64,000 nt of DNA from Synanceia verrucosa. Its lineage: Eukaryota > Chordata > Actinopteri > Perciformes > Synanceiidae. Made by a program: the position numbers and the translations under genes. Shown here one piece after another: positions 22,975-35,850 of this stretch. The stretch's first letter is position 1; every line of letters begins with the position of its first letter. The notes below the pieces were generated by a model, which saw only the letters and a list, made by a program, of their open reading frames with translations, did no database searches and was not told the DNA's origin. The stretch spans positions 21,963,669 to 22,027,668 of the forward strand of contig CM056556.1 of assembly GCA_029721515.1 (NCBI GenBank). Direction: 5' to 3'.

Positions 22975-23960
22975 AAAACATCCTACCAACTCAATTAGAA
23001 ACACTACATTGCCCAGCAGCCCCTGCTAATTTAATCACTACCACTCCATTAACCATCCTGCCTCCCTGAATGAATCAGTACGATTACATCTGCTCCTCTC
23101 TGACACTGTGGCCCTGCAGAGGTCATAAATCAGGAGCCTCAAACCCTCTGGCTTTGTTTGCTAACCTGTGCTAATGGTCAGCAGCAAAGGTTCATCCATG
23201 AAAATAACCAGCCTGCATGACCTTCTCTTACAGCCTGGTATCACATAAACCACATAAGCTCTTTGTTTTGATGGTCTGAGATTACAACTCAGTACCTGCA
23301 AAAGATGAATAAAATGAATATAAAAATACTGCAACCTGAGGGGTCAGATCACAAATACAGTGCTAGCAATAATAATTTATTGATTTGTTAGAACTGATTG
23401 TACCATTAAATGTAACTCTAAATATTGAATATTTGGGATATCACACATGGACAGAAATTCTGAATGAAAGAGTGGTGATTTTCTCTTAGCGTGTTAATAT
23501 CACAGCTTTTCTAATATGGGACCTCTACATCAACCAGTTAAACCAAAATGTCAATGTAACCCTCTGTTAAAGGCGTTGTTGATAAAATGATTCATGGATG
23601 GAAGAATAATTAAAACCAAAAAATGCATCCATAAGGTATCAATAATCACATGGCTTTTCCTAAAAAAAATGTGTGATTACAAATTAATCACTGAAAAAAA
23701 TGTTGGCAGATTTTGTTTCTCTCTGTCGAAGATATCTGATGTTTATTCTACATTTCTAACAAGGCTTCTGACACCTAGTGGCTGAATATTATGGTCATTT
23801 TTTAGAAATAGTAACTTATAACAATAATTGATGTTGCTGACTGAAGAAACTGAAGAAATGCTACACTGATGCTCAGGGCCGTAGGCAGGATTTTAGAAAT
23901 ACAGAGCTCAGACCCCCCGTACAACTCCATCCCAGAAGTCAGTAAAACTTTCAGTAAAGC

Positions 23961-24003
<43 letters not shown>
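23961..24003. repeat. (TTA)n microsatellite
   Basis: Fourteen uninterrupted TTA/ATT units. Confidence 0.95.
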
Positions 24004-24337
24004 GTTTTTTTGATTAATATGACTACAAACATGTTTTATGTAAATTGTATCCCCCGACACAATTGTGTGCGGTTTCAAAACCCTCTCTACAATACCAGTC
24101 AAATGGAGAAATACTAAATCCACTAATCTTATAGCTGACATAATGAAATCGAAAAATATGGAGAATACTAAATCTGCTAATCTCATAGCTGACATGGTGA
24201 AAATGAAGGACATTTTCCGTCAAAAGTGTGTGACTGTAATATGTGGCACTTCAAAATGTGCTTAAAAAGATTATACACATGGTTATTGATGTCTTAATTT
24301 ATTGTATGAATCCCTTTCAGCAAGCATTTTATATTTT

Positions 24338-24361
24338 CCATCCATCCATCCATCCATCCAC
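24338..24361. repeat. (CATC)n microsatellite
   Basis: About six CATC units. This is the reverse complement of the SINE-like tail repeat, so it may be a tail remnant, but no body is attached. Confidence 0.8.
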
Positions 24362-25689
24362 CTTCCACTAAATATTTATATTTTCATGAATTATTATGAC
24401 CATGCAGCATGCTGTTTGCCAATTCTTAATTTCCCAAGATAAAATGTCCGTTTTGTTTCTGAATGTATATTAGAATACATAGCAGACATTGTTTGCTGCT
24501 CAGAAAAGAAAAGAATTTAGGATTCGCTGGTAAAGGGTTAACTCAAACTCATCTTTAACATTAAGAAAAATGCATTCTTAATGCTCCTCAGTACTTGAAC
24601 TAAATTGTTCACCTCTCTCATAAAAAATATATCATTTAGATGCAGAAGCTCCAGAATAGTTGTGCATCAAAACACTCAGCTTGCAATTTAACAGATTCAT
24701 ATAAATGTAAATTTATATAAATAAATGTAAATAATTCAAATGAAGTGGTTGTAATAGTTTTGATTTTGCTGTTGATGTGTGAGTTGGGATTTTCCCCAAA
24801 GACCAACCAGTTCTGAAATAGGCACAGACTCCTGTCAGAGGGCTGCCGTTCCTTATTTTATATTGTTAAGGAAATGCCTTGAACTTTTAATATATATGAT
24901 ATAATGGTTGTGCTCTCCTCGCATCAGTGTGTTGTCAGCAAAATCACACGTTATGGTGCTTCATCTTGCACCTATAGTGCCTGATAATCTTTTGCGTTTA
25001 TAGGACATATAGGTTTGAATGTCGTAAAGATTCACAGAGCCTTGCACATAGGCTAGCATAAATATTATTGATTTGTCTTTTGCTGGGCTCCATCAGCATT
25101 CTCCAACCCTCTTTTTCTATCATAAAGAATCCTGTCCTCTATCCTTCTGCTGCTGCTGCCAACAAGCGCTGAGTCCTTTTTCACATCCCCACCATTTTCA
25201 CTAAAGACATTATTATGTCTATCTTTTTTTCCAATAATTCTTGCCTTTTGGACTTAATAACCTCTGGAAATATTTGGATCATGCAAGTTGGACACAATAA
25301 ATGCCATATTCTGCCGCTGTGCAGTAATATCAGGTTCAAACAGAAAGAAAAGGAAAAAAAAAAACAAAATGTTGATTTAGAATTTGAGTGTCAACAGTAT
25401 GAATGAAACCTTGAAACTACTTATAAAATCTATAAGCAAACCCCCAAGTCAGGCTTCTCTCTATCAACTGTATAAATGTATGCAGAGCTCATCTCATCAG
25501 TATATAAAGGGTACATACTGTACTATACTACTACTGTACTATATGTGCTGTGCATGGTTACCATGCTGTAGTGTGGGATGATATCCCACTGGGTATGGAA
25601 ATGGGAGTAGCAGAAAGATGCATGAATCTGTGTTGTAGAGAGGGGGGTATACTAGTCTACGGTTACCATGGGAACTGGGATATCCCACA

Positions 25690-26020
25690 TTCAGGTTTCC
25701 TTCTCACACCTTTTCTCATTCTCGACCCCTCACACTCCCCCATTCTGTCTTCCTGACGTCTTCTTTACCCACTTCTCCTCATTGCCCCACAACTTTTTTT
25801 TTGACACCTCAAGGTGGCTTTCTGCTGCCTTCTCCCCTCCTGTTCTTCTCATACACTCTCTCACTGTCCCTATATTTTCCCTCTCTTATTTCCTCCTCTA
25901 TACATCTCTTCCCCCCTACTCATTCACAGTCCATCTCTCATTCTTCACTATTCTCACCCCTCCTCCCTCTTTTCCTCTCTCCTTCTTCTTGCTCGGTGCT
26001 CAAGGAATCCCTCATTAATT
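25690..26020. repeat. Pyrimidine-rich low-complexity tract
   Basis: CT-rich on the plus strand over about 330 bases. It creates several overlapping serine-, leucine- and proline-rich reading frames that are artefacts of composition. Confidence 0.75.
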
Positions 26021-26964
26021 CAAACAAAAAAAAAGAAAGAACCCCTTCATTAATTCAGCAAGCATTTACATATTTCTCCTTGGGCTGCAATAATAAATGA
26101 ATGACTACAGTATGGTTTACAGTGTCCCCGACCTGCTGACTGCAGCAGTGGGAGAAGAAGAATAAATGCCTTGCAATAAGCAGCAGCAGTACAGTACAAC
26201 AGTGGTTGTCATCCTTTCTGGCCTGCAGCTCCTAGCTAGACTATATTTTTCTTTGCTTTCAGGCTATTTGACTTGATAACTAAAATAAATACTGGACTCA
26301 AAGTCAAAGTAAGTACTCAACCCGTATGATTTTGCTGTTGTGTTGGAAAAAATACATCTGAATGACAATAGTTTTGTACTTTAGTTTTTTGTATAACAAA
26401 CAGAGAAAGTAGGTATTTAATGATACCTTCATATGTTTTGTCTCTTGGGGTCAGAACTGAAAAACAAAGTGAAAACTGTGTTATGTCTGCAGACATCTAG
26501 CAGACATTAAGCAACAACAACGTACGTACTTATAGCAAAAAAAAAACAAAAAAAAAACGAAAACATAATGTACTATCATGTATAGATAACCTAAGTAATC
26601 CAGGACAGGTGACGTGGATAATAAAAACAACAAAGTCTGTGTAGGGAGGGAAGGCTGGATGGGTGGATGAGTTAAACAAACCCAAGACTTTAATCCTTTC
26701 GTGCCTCACGTGAAACTAGAGGTTAAGATCAATTGCTGACACTTATTTGTTACGTAACTTCCACGCTTCCATCGGACAACTTTCATAGCAATTTTTAACC
26801 CTAAACATGATGTTTCCCTAAACCTAAGTTGTTTTGCTGCCTAAACATCACTGTGGGGGAAATTGCATGTGTTGCTGGACATTAGTAGGAGAATGCACAA
26901 CAAATAAATAAAACAAAAAAATACTTACACAATCGGATGTTTTACAGTATTCTCCCTTTGTTTT

Positions 26965-27050
26965 AGCTCTGGTTTGGTCTTGGTTCTTTGGCTGCTAAAT
27001 GCTGTCACTATGTTCACCAGTTACACCTCTAGTGTGATATGTCTGCAGTG
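26965..27050 (+). repeat. Dispersed repeat, copy 1
   Basis: gctctggtttggtcttgg, then gctaaatgctgtcactatgt and tcaccag, shared with 28662-28800. No terminal structure seen. Confidence 0.55.
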
Positions 27051-28661
27051 GATTTATTATATTAGTACAAAAAAACAAACATTAAACCAACTAGTGTCAG
27101 TGACCTTTTTCCACACCACACAATGATGGTTCATAGTGTACAAGAACAGAAATTAAGCACAATAGTCAAGTGGTATGTGGGAAGTGCCATACAGAATTAG
27201 CAATCAGCTCTTAGCATCTGAAAACCAGAAAATAAAAAGCAGCAACAAAACAAATTAGATAGAACTTGAGCTTCCAATTACAGCATCCATTAATGGATCT
27301 AGATTGTGGTTGTAGTGTGTAGCTCCCAGATGTTATCATGTGTATTAAAATTCCATCTCCATGGCGGTTGCTGCTATTATAAATGGGCCAACTTGCCGAG
27401 TAAAATGCCGGTGAATCAATCTGCAAAGTGTTCAATCTGCACTGAACACTTCATAATGTACTAATGCTCTGTGGGACTGTGGGTTCACTCTTTCGTTTAC
27501 ACTTGATAAAACAACAACAAATATCGATAGACACACTGCTATTTATAGGGCAATTGCAGAGATAAAGTCTTTACCTGCACAAAATAATCACATACAATGT
27601 TAACATTCAAAAAGCTTCTGAAAAAAATTGTAAAACAACATTTAATAATTGATTTTTTTTACGTTACACCCTGTCTATCCATATCAGAGCTAATTCATTT
27701 TTATTTGATGGTATGTAACGGAGTATGCGGTGTATCTCTGAGGAGGCATCAAGTTGCGAACCTCACAAAAGAATTGAAATGGCAGCTGCCACTGATGTCC
27801 TGATAATGCAATACAAGCTGAAATATTTTCAAGGACAAATTCTTTTTTGCATTACCACCCCGTTCACTCAAGTCTTTTTGCAAACAATTTGCCTCTGCCT
27901 GACTAGCACATTCTCTGTAATGCCTCTCTTTTTATCCCTATGACTCTCTCTCTCATACAGATATGTCACATAGCGGCTCCCTGTGAGCTCCACTGATGCA
28001 ACCTGCCTGAGGTATCACAGTTTTATAATGCTCACTGTCTCATTGTTGCTACATAACTCACTCTGTATTCTCTTTGACTGTATGACCTTGTTAATATGCA
28101 AAACACTATTAAGCATGCAAAACACCACTATGAGCTATTTTATATATTGTTATGACCTCCAAAGTAGTAGATATCATGACACAACAACCAACATTGTTTG
28201 CAAATGACTTCATGCATTTCATATATAACATTTATCACAATTACTCTTTTTTATCCTAGGCAAATGTTGGTTTCCTCTGCTAATGAATTCATCCAAACAT
28301 CAATTAATTAATTCTGCTCCTTGCTTTACCAATGTTTCATTTGCATTTTCGGTGCAGAGCTTGTTTGCATGCATCTCTCAACAAGCACTTTCACAGATAT
28401 GTATTTAAGCTTTGAGGAGGTTAGTTCAGGTTTGTTTAGGCAGGTGAGAAAAATGTGATTTGACTTTTAACATAGTAGCTAATACATAAACCAGGTGTTG
28501 GTCCTTTTCCAAGAGAGTGCACTGTGTGGTACAGAGTGAGAAAGCCAGGAAAATTTATGTAATGACCCCAAAACTTGAGGTTTCAAAATCAGATATGAGG
28601 AGCATGAATTGTTGTATTCAGATATGTTGTCCAAATAAATGTCCAATTTTTGCACTTGTTG

Positions 28662-28800
28662 TAGCTCTGGTATGGTCTCCACCAACTTCTGTCAGTTACT
28701 AGTCACTTTAGTTGCTAAATTCTGTCACTATGTTCACCAGCAAAATTGCTCATGCTATCTGTCTGCAGAGCACAGTTGGTTCATATATTATTAAATTAAC
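28662..28800 (+). repeat. Dispersed repeat, copy 2
   Basis: gctctggtatggtctccacc, then ttgctaaattctgtcactat and gttcaccagc, followed by tgtctgcag. Same family and orientation as 26965-27050. Confidence 0.55.
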
Positions 28801-29015
28801 TAACACACTAACTAACAAACAGCTGAGGTTGATGTAAACAGTGAGAGTGAAATAAAACAACTTGTAAAATCAACCTGACATCCAAATGATTGGCCATACA
28901 TGAATATGAATTAAAAGCAGCTTTAACTCGAGAGATGACAGCCTTCATGCTAGGTGAAGTTTGGTATAAGAGTGACAAAGTCAGGAAACAACCCCCAAAA
29001 ATTTGAATTTTATGC

Positions 29016-29019
29016 AAAA

Positions 29020-29050
<31 letters not shown>

Positions 29051-29051
29051 A
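29016..29051. repeat. (AAAT)n microsatellite
   Basis: Nine AAAT/AAATA-phase units without interruption. Confidence 0.95.
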
Positions 29052-31793
29052 AGACTCAAATATGAAACAGTTTGGACTGATGCTCCTAACCCATGTTTTA
29101 CTGGTTGTAGGTTTTACCAAACCTTATTTGGTTTGGTAAAACCACTTGTGATGTGATTTTTTTTTAAACTTACTTTACATAATTACTCATTGTTGACACT
29201 ACAGTTTCATTTTTGCATTACTATGTAACATCACCTGATATACAATAACTCAACTGCCAAATAATTTATTCTAAAATGAGGACAGACAGTGGACAGTTCA
29301 AACTACTTGGAAAATGTGCAAGGCTACAGTAGTTGTTTACACTTTATCATCACTTTCTTGGGCTTTAGTGCTATAAATTCTCAGTAATGTTCATATTTTC
29401 ATCCCACAAAATACACATATAGTTGAGGGACATAAAGTAACACAAGTGACAATGTTATTTTTAATTAGTTACTGTAATGCGATTACTAAGTTTACAATGT
29501 TAATGCACTACTTTGTAAACTTTAACCCCCAGCAATGTATGTTAACTGCAAACTTATTTAAACTACAGAGGTGGAGTGGTCTCAAATTGATCAGCAGAAC
29601 AGTGCAGTATATGGCCCACACAATGCTGTAAAACAATATGACAACATAGTAAACAAATGTACTTCAGTCATCAGGATGGACACATTGGCATTACCACTCA
29701 CTCAAGACTCTTAAGTGCTGCTATTCATTGAAAGCTGCATTAGAATTACAGGGAAGTGTGCACTACATGCACATCACTAAGACTGAAATTTATCGTGGAT
29801 GACTTTCATATCTGTTATTTCCTAAGTGCATTGACTTGCATTTCTCTTGTGTTAATAAGTTCATTATGTCCACCAATCTTACTGCATGTAGTGGAGACAA
29901 ATGCCAGAGAGCTCTGCCTCTCACTTCCATTTATTTCCTGTCTCTCTGGATCTATAAATCTGCCATGCTGCCCTAACTGCTTCACTCTCGCTTTCTCTTT
30001 ATGTCTCTATTGTCCAAAGCACCTTGGTTATATCAACATTGTGATTCATAGTCATTGAGCTTTACATGCGAGTGAAATGATGTTGCACTGATTCCAAGAG
30101 ACGATTAAATGACTGACTGTAACCAAAAAAGTAGCTGACATTGTATTGAGCCTATTGTATTGAGTTTGTGTTGGCTTTGATCCTGAGTTTTTTCCCTCCT
30201 CTGGGTAATTTTTTTGGTTTGTTTTTTACGTTTATTCACTGTGACCTATTTTGGGTTGTGAAAAGGGAGGTAACTAGTTTGCTTAACGATCAAATATGGA
30301 TCACAAAATGTGTTATTATTGCAGAGAGAGAGAGAAAAAAAACGAGACATGGCTTGATTTGTAAAAATTCAACGGAGCCTTTTGGTACCGTTAGATAAGA
30401 AAGGCAGTTGGCTTGGAGTCGGCAATTAAAGAAAGGAGGACGGCAATGAAGGCAAAGTTAAAATATACTACATAGAGTCAAAGGAGAGAGAGCCACACAC
30501 AGGAACACATACAGTAAGCAAACTGTCAATTTTGCCAGCTAAAGTGGACTAAATGTGTTGCTGCAATAATAGAGGGAGGTGGGGGAGGGAGCAAAGAGAG
30601 TGAGAGAGAGAGAGTGGGTTGGGTTGATTAATGCACATGGGGCGGTTATTGAATTTACAGAGAAAATCTCCAGCGCCAAGAAAACAAACAGCCACCAGGG
30701 GATTGGGGGCTATTCAGGGAACAAGTGCCACCATTCATATATCAAGACAAGAGACAGTGAATCCAGATCTTTTAAGATGCTTCCAACACACCTGTCAGAC
30801 ATGATGGATTTTGAGGAGCCATTTGTGATTTTTTACAGTATATATAGGCTGTTCATGCATTTGGACTACTGAATGGGAAATTTAAACAGAATCCCTGTAG
30901 TAACTCTCTCTTATTTCTTTCTATTGTGCTAATTTCTATTGTGCTTCCACAATGCAATATTATTTCAAATACATTCTAATCATGAAACAATATTACTATG
31001 ATTCTTAAGTGACTTTTATTACAATTTTAAACTTCCACTGTGTCCATCTCACAGGTTTCATCCATATATCTTGAGGTCAGAGGTCAAGTGACGTCTTCTT
31101 GAAGGACAATGCCAGGTTCTCATTTAGCATAACTGGAGTGTTATTTAGCCTTCTTCCTGCCAAGCATAACATGAGAAAGTACATGGTACCAATCAAGAAA
31201 TTGTTTCATATGATTCCACTATCTTCACTCCAGCTTTAAGATTGAGCACACTGCAATCTTCAGGAGCAAAATTTTATATATAAGGTCATACAGTATCATA
31301 TTGTGACATAAATTGTTTAAGAACTCCACCCTCCGCACCATTAATTATCACTTAAAAAAATAGCAATAAGCAAATTCATTTGGAGACATAATTATCACTC
31401 CTCTGGTCTTAAAGGATAATAGGATAGAGTATTTATTGGGGACTATTATTCAGCAACAGATTAATAATTGGATTAGGTGTTTTAATGAGCAGGACAGTGT
31501 AGGGGTTTACTCAAAATAAACTATACAGTGATCATTTTCATGAAATAAGTCCTCCATCGTGATAGCATGGCTCACTGCAGTGTTTTTAATAGATTTTAGA
31601 CAGTAACAGAGCTCTATGGCACAGATGAATACAATAGATAATGCTTTGTATAAAAAGATGATACTCTGTGCAATGATTCACAATTCAGAGGCATTCTAGG
31701 GCGACCACATTAAAAAAAGTATCAGATATTTCTCAGCCCAGCGGTCTGTCAGTTATTGTCTACTCTGAGTTTTAATGTCATGTTACTTTACAC

Positions 31794-32335
31794 TAGAGCT
31801 GTGCGATATTACGATATATATGTCGTAATGCGGTAGAAAAATGTCTACCGTACGATATAAGCCTCTGTTGTTTATATCGTAATTTTAACATGTTACTTAG
31901 TTAGCTCTGTTGCTACGGTAACATGAACGTTACTCTGGTTGTGGTTTAGATACACTGTGTAAAGTACAACTCAACGTTGGAATGGCCGCTGGATAATCCA
32001 AATGTATTATGCGAGTTCAAAACGTGTATTGTATGAAGCATAGACATAACAGTATGACGGCTACTGTAACCGCAGCAACTTATTTATTTATTTAACGATT
32101 TCTTATTGTTTAAAACACATCTTTATTCTCAGCCAAACTTTATAATAAAATACAGGGCAAACATAGCTGTCCGTTTTGCTCTAGCGTAGCGACTTCCGGT
32201 CGCCTTCAAAATAAAAGCATATAAGGGATTATGGCACAGAGGAGACAGAGGAGAGCGCAATGGAAAGCAAAAACACATCAGAATATATATAAACTTGGCT
32301 ATAGAATAGAATTTGATCCATATAGCACAGCCCTA
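31794..32335. mobile_element. hAT-type MITE with perfect 8-bp target duplication
   Basis: 542 bp. Ends tagagctgtgcgatat and, reverse complement, tagggctgtgctatat, with two mismatches. The host octamer ctttacac occurs exactly at 31786-31793 and 32336-32343. An 8-bp target duplication with a TAGGGCTGTGCGATAT-type end is typical of hAT-derived miniature elements in fish. There is no transposase, so it must have been moved in trans. Confidence 0.9.
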
Positions 32336-32984
32336 CTTTACACTGTAAATATTTGAAAGCTATATCAAAGAGGAGGGAGAGGGGAGAGGCACAAAAGAAT
32401 GATAAATGATGCCTCATTGAATTCAGATTGATGTTACAATGTCAAAGTATACAGTGAATACTGCAGAGGGTGAAGCTTTGGCAGCATTTATGTCTATATT
32501 TATGGCACAGTACGTGAATTATTGAGAATGAAAAAGCATCCGAGAGACAGGTCAGACCATGGTGGAGGAAAATTTGAAATATTGAGAGGAACCATACCTC
32601 TGGCCTCCTGTTAAACTGCTGCAGGGTTCCTGATAATAAAATGTTACTGTTTTATATGAACCTCAGCTAAAGGTTCTGTGTATAACAGTTTGTGTGATAT
32701 CTTTAGAAACTATAGTCCTTATCCTCCACATAAGTGCTAGTGTTTGTCCAAATTAACACAGCATTACTCAAAAACTGTTTTCATCAACTATTTCACTTTG
32801 GTTAAAGCAGGTATAAATATTAAAATTATTTGAGTCTGACTCAAGCGATGTTTCACATATTAAAAATTGTAAGTAGCCAGAGAACATAATGCCATTTCCT
32901 TTAAATCATAATCATACATTCGTCCAGCAGATACAAGGTACTTGTTAAAGAGTAAGACAATAAATATATAATGATTAATGATAT

Positions 32985-33100
32985 TCAAAAAACGCAACAA
33001 AACTGTTTCTTGCTAAATGAGCGTATAATAACTGGGTGGAAATACTTTCCATAATTTTTTTTTATGTTCACCCAACAAATGACTTTTTTGAGTGTTCAGA
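32985..33100 (+). repeat. Dispersed repeat related to 43480-43745
   Basis: ttgctaaatgagcgtataat, then tggaaatactttccat and tgttcacccaacaaat, ending tttttgagtg. The same order of phrases occurs at 43660-43745. Confidence 0.6.
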
Positions 33101-33988
33101 TATTACGGTGGTATCGATCTTTCAGCTCATGGCAAAAAGGTGAATAAACATAACACAATACGTAACATTCCTTTAAAGATTTTTTTATAATGTTTGACAC
33201 ATGGATACAGTTGCCTATTTATTTTACTGTGAACAAACATCAAAAAAGTAATTTGATAGGCTACTGTGACTATACTTTGAAAACAACTCAAACCATAACC
33301 GTTTTTTCCCAACTCTGTCTTACTCAAAAACAGAGCACAGTCTTCCTCATATTATAATGTTACCTTACAGAATGACACCTTCGCCGAATGAAATGTACAG
33401 TTTAAGCAACAAAGCATACGTCAACTGTAAGGTGGGACCTATTTCACACTTAGTCTTGTCTGAGTCAGCACTAGTGGTATTTGAGAATGATGGATAATTC
33501 AAAGAGCAGGGCCATGTGAGCGAGAGCTGCTGTAGAGTGTATGACCTGCTCATTCGGTAATATCCATATTTATAACCACTTCATTCATTTTTCATGAGGG
33601 TCCTCACAGCGTCCCGAATGTCTCTGTGAACTTAATTTTCTCCTCTCACCTTCTGACTGTCTCTCCTCCATTTATCTACAATTTATTGGAGCACATGCAG
33701 AAGCTCTTACTGATTAATCACAGAGCATCAATTTTTTTTTTTCAACTGACATATTTTCTTTTCTGGTCCCATTTTAGCTTTAGTTTTGTCAGTATCCCCC
33801 CAACTCTCGTCTATTTTTGTCTCTCTGCTGACTTATTATCAAATGCAGACCTCTCCTTTGTGTTCCCACATATTCCATTAATCACTGTTTTTTTTTAAAT
33901 TGGTCTGTTTTGCAAATAATTTTGGAAAGTAGCTAAGAGCATTGTCATTCTCTGTTTGGTCTTAAAGTGTTACGAAAATCAGGCTTAA

Positions 33989-34423
33989 CTCTTTGAGTGC
34001 CACTGACGTATTTCGACGTCATTTAAAATTTGACTTGAGTGCCATCAACGGAAAAATACTTCAAAGTGTTTTTTCGGCATGTTAATGTTGGGGCTTCTGG
34101 GAGATGTAGTCAGAGCATAAAGAGATGGTATACACCATGGAGATCAAAGCAGGAAATGGAGACGATCGAGATTAGAGAGCAAAACGGACAGATTCTGGAC
34201 AAAAAGTGGCATTTTTGGTGAAAGTGTCCTCTACTCTACTCTAAAACAAGAATGGAACAAACATTTTTTTCATGATGAAAAAGAGAATCTCCTCTTTCGA
34301 GCGATGCTATGTTTTCAGGGACAGTACAAAATATTCTGTGGCTCCTGAAATATGACTCAAAATGTGGCAAAAATGCTGGCACAAGGCACTTTCTGTTTCA
34401 TAAAGCGGCTGGCACTCAATGAG
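33989..34423 (+). mobile_element. TTAA-flanked MITE, family B, copy 1
   Basis: 435 bp between TTAA at 33985-33988 and 34424-34427. Ends ctctttgagtgccactg and, reverse complement, ctcattgagtgccagcc: 14-bp terminal inverted repeats with one mismatch. The interior shares long stretches (for example aaaacggacagattctggac) with the inverse of 46516-46914. The TTAA target suggests piggyBac-type mobilisation. No transposase; the 60-codon frame at 34039-34221 has no recognisable domain. Confidence 0.85.
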
Positions 34424-34439
34424 TTAAAGATGATTACCC

Positions 34440-34860
34440 ATAATTTCCACCGGATGCGGAACCATGCCAACGTTTTGTCGGACCCGATACGTTTCCATTT
34501 AAATCAACGTGTCAATTTCCACTGAATGCGGAACCGACTTACCGACGCCTGCTGAAACAAATCGTCAGAGCGTTTATATCGGACATCAGCACACGGCGCA
34601 TGAATTCAGCACAGAGTAGATCGGGCTGGACAGGAAGTCATGTACAGGCACAAAATTAAACATCCGGTTTATTTTCAAAATAAAATAATCCGTGTTTGTG
34701 GCAGATCATGTAATCGATGTCCTTCTACTCAGTGGACACAGGGTGGTTCTCTTTTCACTGATGCTCCGTTACTACCCACTATATCGCATGATTATAAGTG
34801 AATTTGCGAGATCTCCTTAATCAGCGAGATCTCGTTCTCGCAATTCCAGCTGCCTGACGG
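34440..34860 (-). repeat. Dispersed repeat, inverted partner of 3140-3455
   Basis: It begins at taatttccaccggatgcgga and passes through acgttttgtcggaccc, caatttccactgaatgcgga, an AT-rich core (ggtttattttcaaaataaaa), cttctactcagtggacacag and cgagatctcgttctcgcaat. About 100 bases after the second gcggaac motif are absent from the other copy. It starts just 13 bases after the family B element at 33989-34423. Confidence 0.7.
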
Positions 34861-35269
34861 ACCCACGGCAGGTGGATCTGGTGCGTATTGACGGACATTG
34901 ACAGATGTCTGCGATAGAATTCTAATAGTTGCAGTGATCTCCTGAGGTTTCACTTCTATGGCGAAATATCTCAACATCTGGTAAAGTTGATGGATTTGTC
35001 CAAAAGGTATCCTCTTGTGGCACCATGCATTTGATTTGCATTTTTCAAGTAAATGTGTGAACAACTATTGGCTGGACTGCCATGATTATTTGCTTCAGAC
35101 ATTCTTGATCCCACAGGACAAATTGTTATAACTGTGGTCATCTATTTAACTTTTCATCAAACAACTGTGCTAAAAATTGTTGTTGGTATAACCAAAACTA
35201 ATGCCATTACTGTCAGCCTCAGCTGTACTTTGTGGTTAGTGGTATTTGACAAAAAACTAGTACTGTATG

Positions 35270-35628
35270 CTGGTGTAGTGGTTAGCACTGTCGCCTCACA
35301 GCAAGAAGGTACCGGTTTTGTTTCCAGCCCGGGGCCTTTCTGTGTGGAGTTTGCATGTTCTCCCTGTGTCTGCGTGGGTTCTCTCCGGGTACTCCGGCTT
35401 CCTCCCACCATTCAAAAACATGTATGGGGATTATGTTAATTGGCTAATTTAAATTAACCGTAGGTGTGAATGTGAGCGTGAGTGATTGTCTGTCTTTATG
35501 TGCCCTGTGATGAGGTGGTGACTTGTCCAGGGTGTACCCCGCGTTCCACCCTAAGACAGCTGGGATAGGCTCCAGCCCCCCCATGACCCTATGTGAGGAT
35601 AAGTGGTAGAAAATGGATGGATGGATGG
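35270..35628 (+). repeat. SINE-like repeat with 11-bp target duplication
   Basis: The head is clipped and starts ctggtgtagtggttagcact; the tail ends atggatggatgg. The flanking duplication is agtactgtatg at 35259-35269 and agtattgtatg at 35629-35639, with one mismatch. Duplication plus a repeated tail indicates target-primed retroposition. Confidence 0.9.
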
Positions 35629-35669
35629 AGTATTGTATGGTAACATGTTAAACTAAGAGTCTAAACTAA

Positions 35670-35850
35670 GTCTTGGTATTATGGTTGATTAATTTGTTGA
35701 TTATTTTCTTGTATATTCAAATACTCATTTGGTCTACAAAATGTTAGAAATTGGGAAAAATTATGATCAATGTTTACCAAAAACCCAAGACATTCTCAAA
35801 ATGTTGTTTTGTCCTCAATTCAAAGAATCCACAATAATTACCAAAGAACT
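35670..35850 (+). repeat. Angel-like/hAT-like MITE fragment
   Basis: gattaatttgttgattattt, then ggtctacaaaatgttagaaa and aacccaagacattctc match a MITE consensus I recall as widespread in fish (terminal GCTGCAACTAACGATTA). The termini are missing here. Related fragments lie at 48775-48955 and 50690-50882. Confidence 0.6.

Noticed and set aside
25668..26100. Three overlapping plus-strand frames of 79-116 codons
   Set aside because: All lie in a CT-rich low-complexity tract.
32592..32628. Minus-strand exon-like sequence (LQQFNRRPE before a gtatgg donor) considered as the missing necab2 exon
   Set aside because: Its phase does not fit the flanking exons and the pyrimidine tract is weak. The exon at 39685-39741 fits phase, splice sites and family sequence much better.
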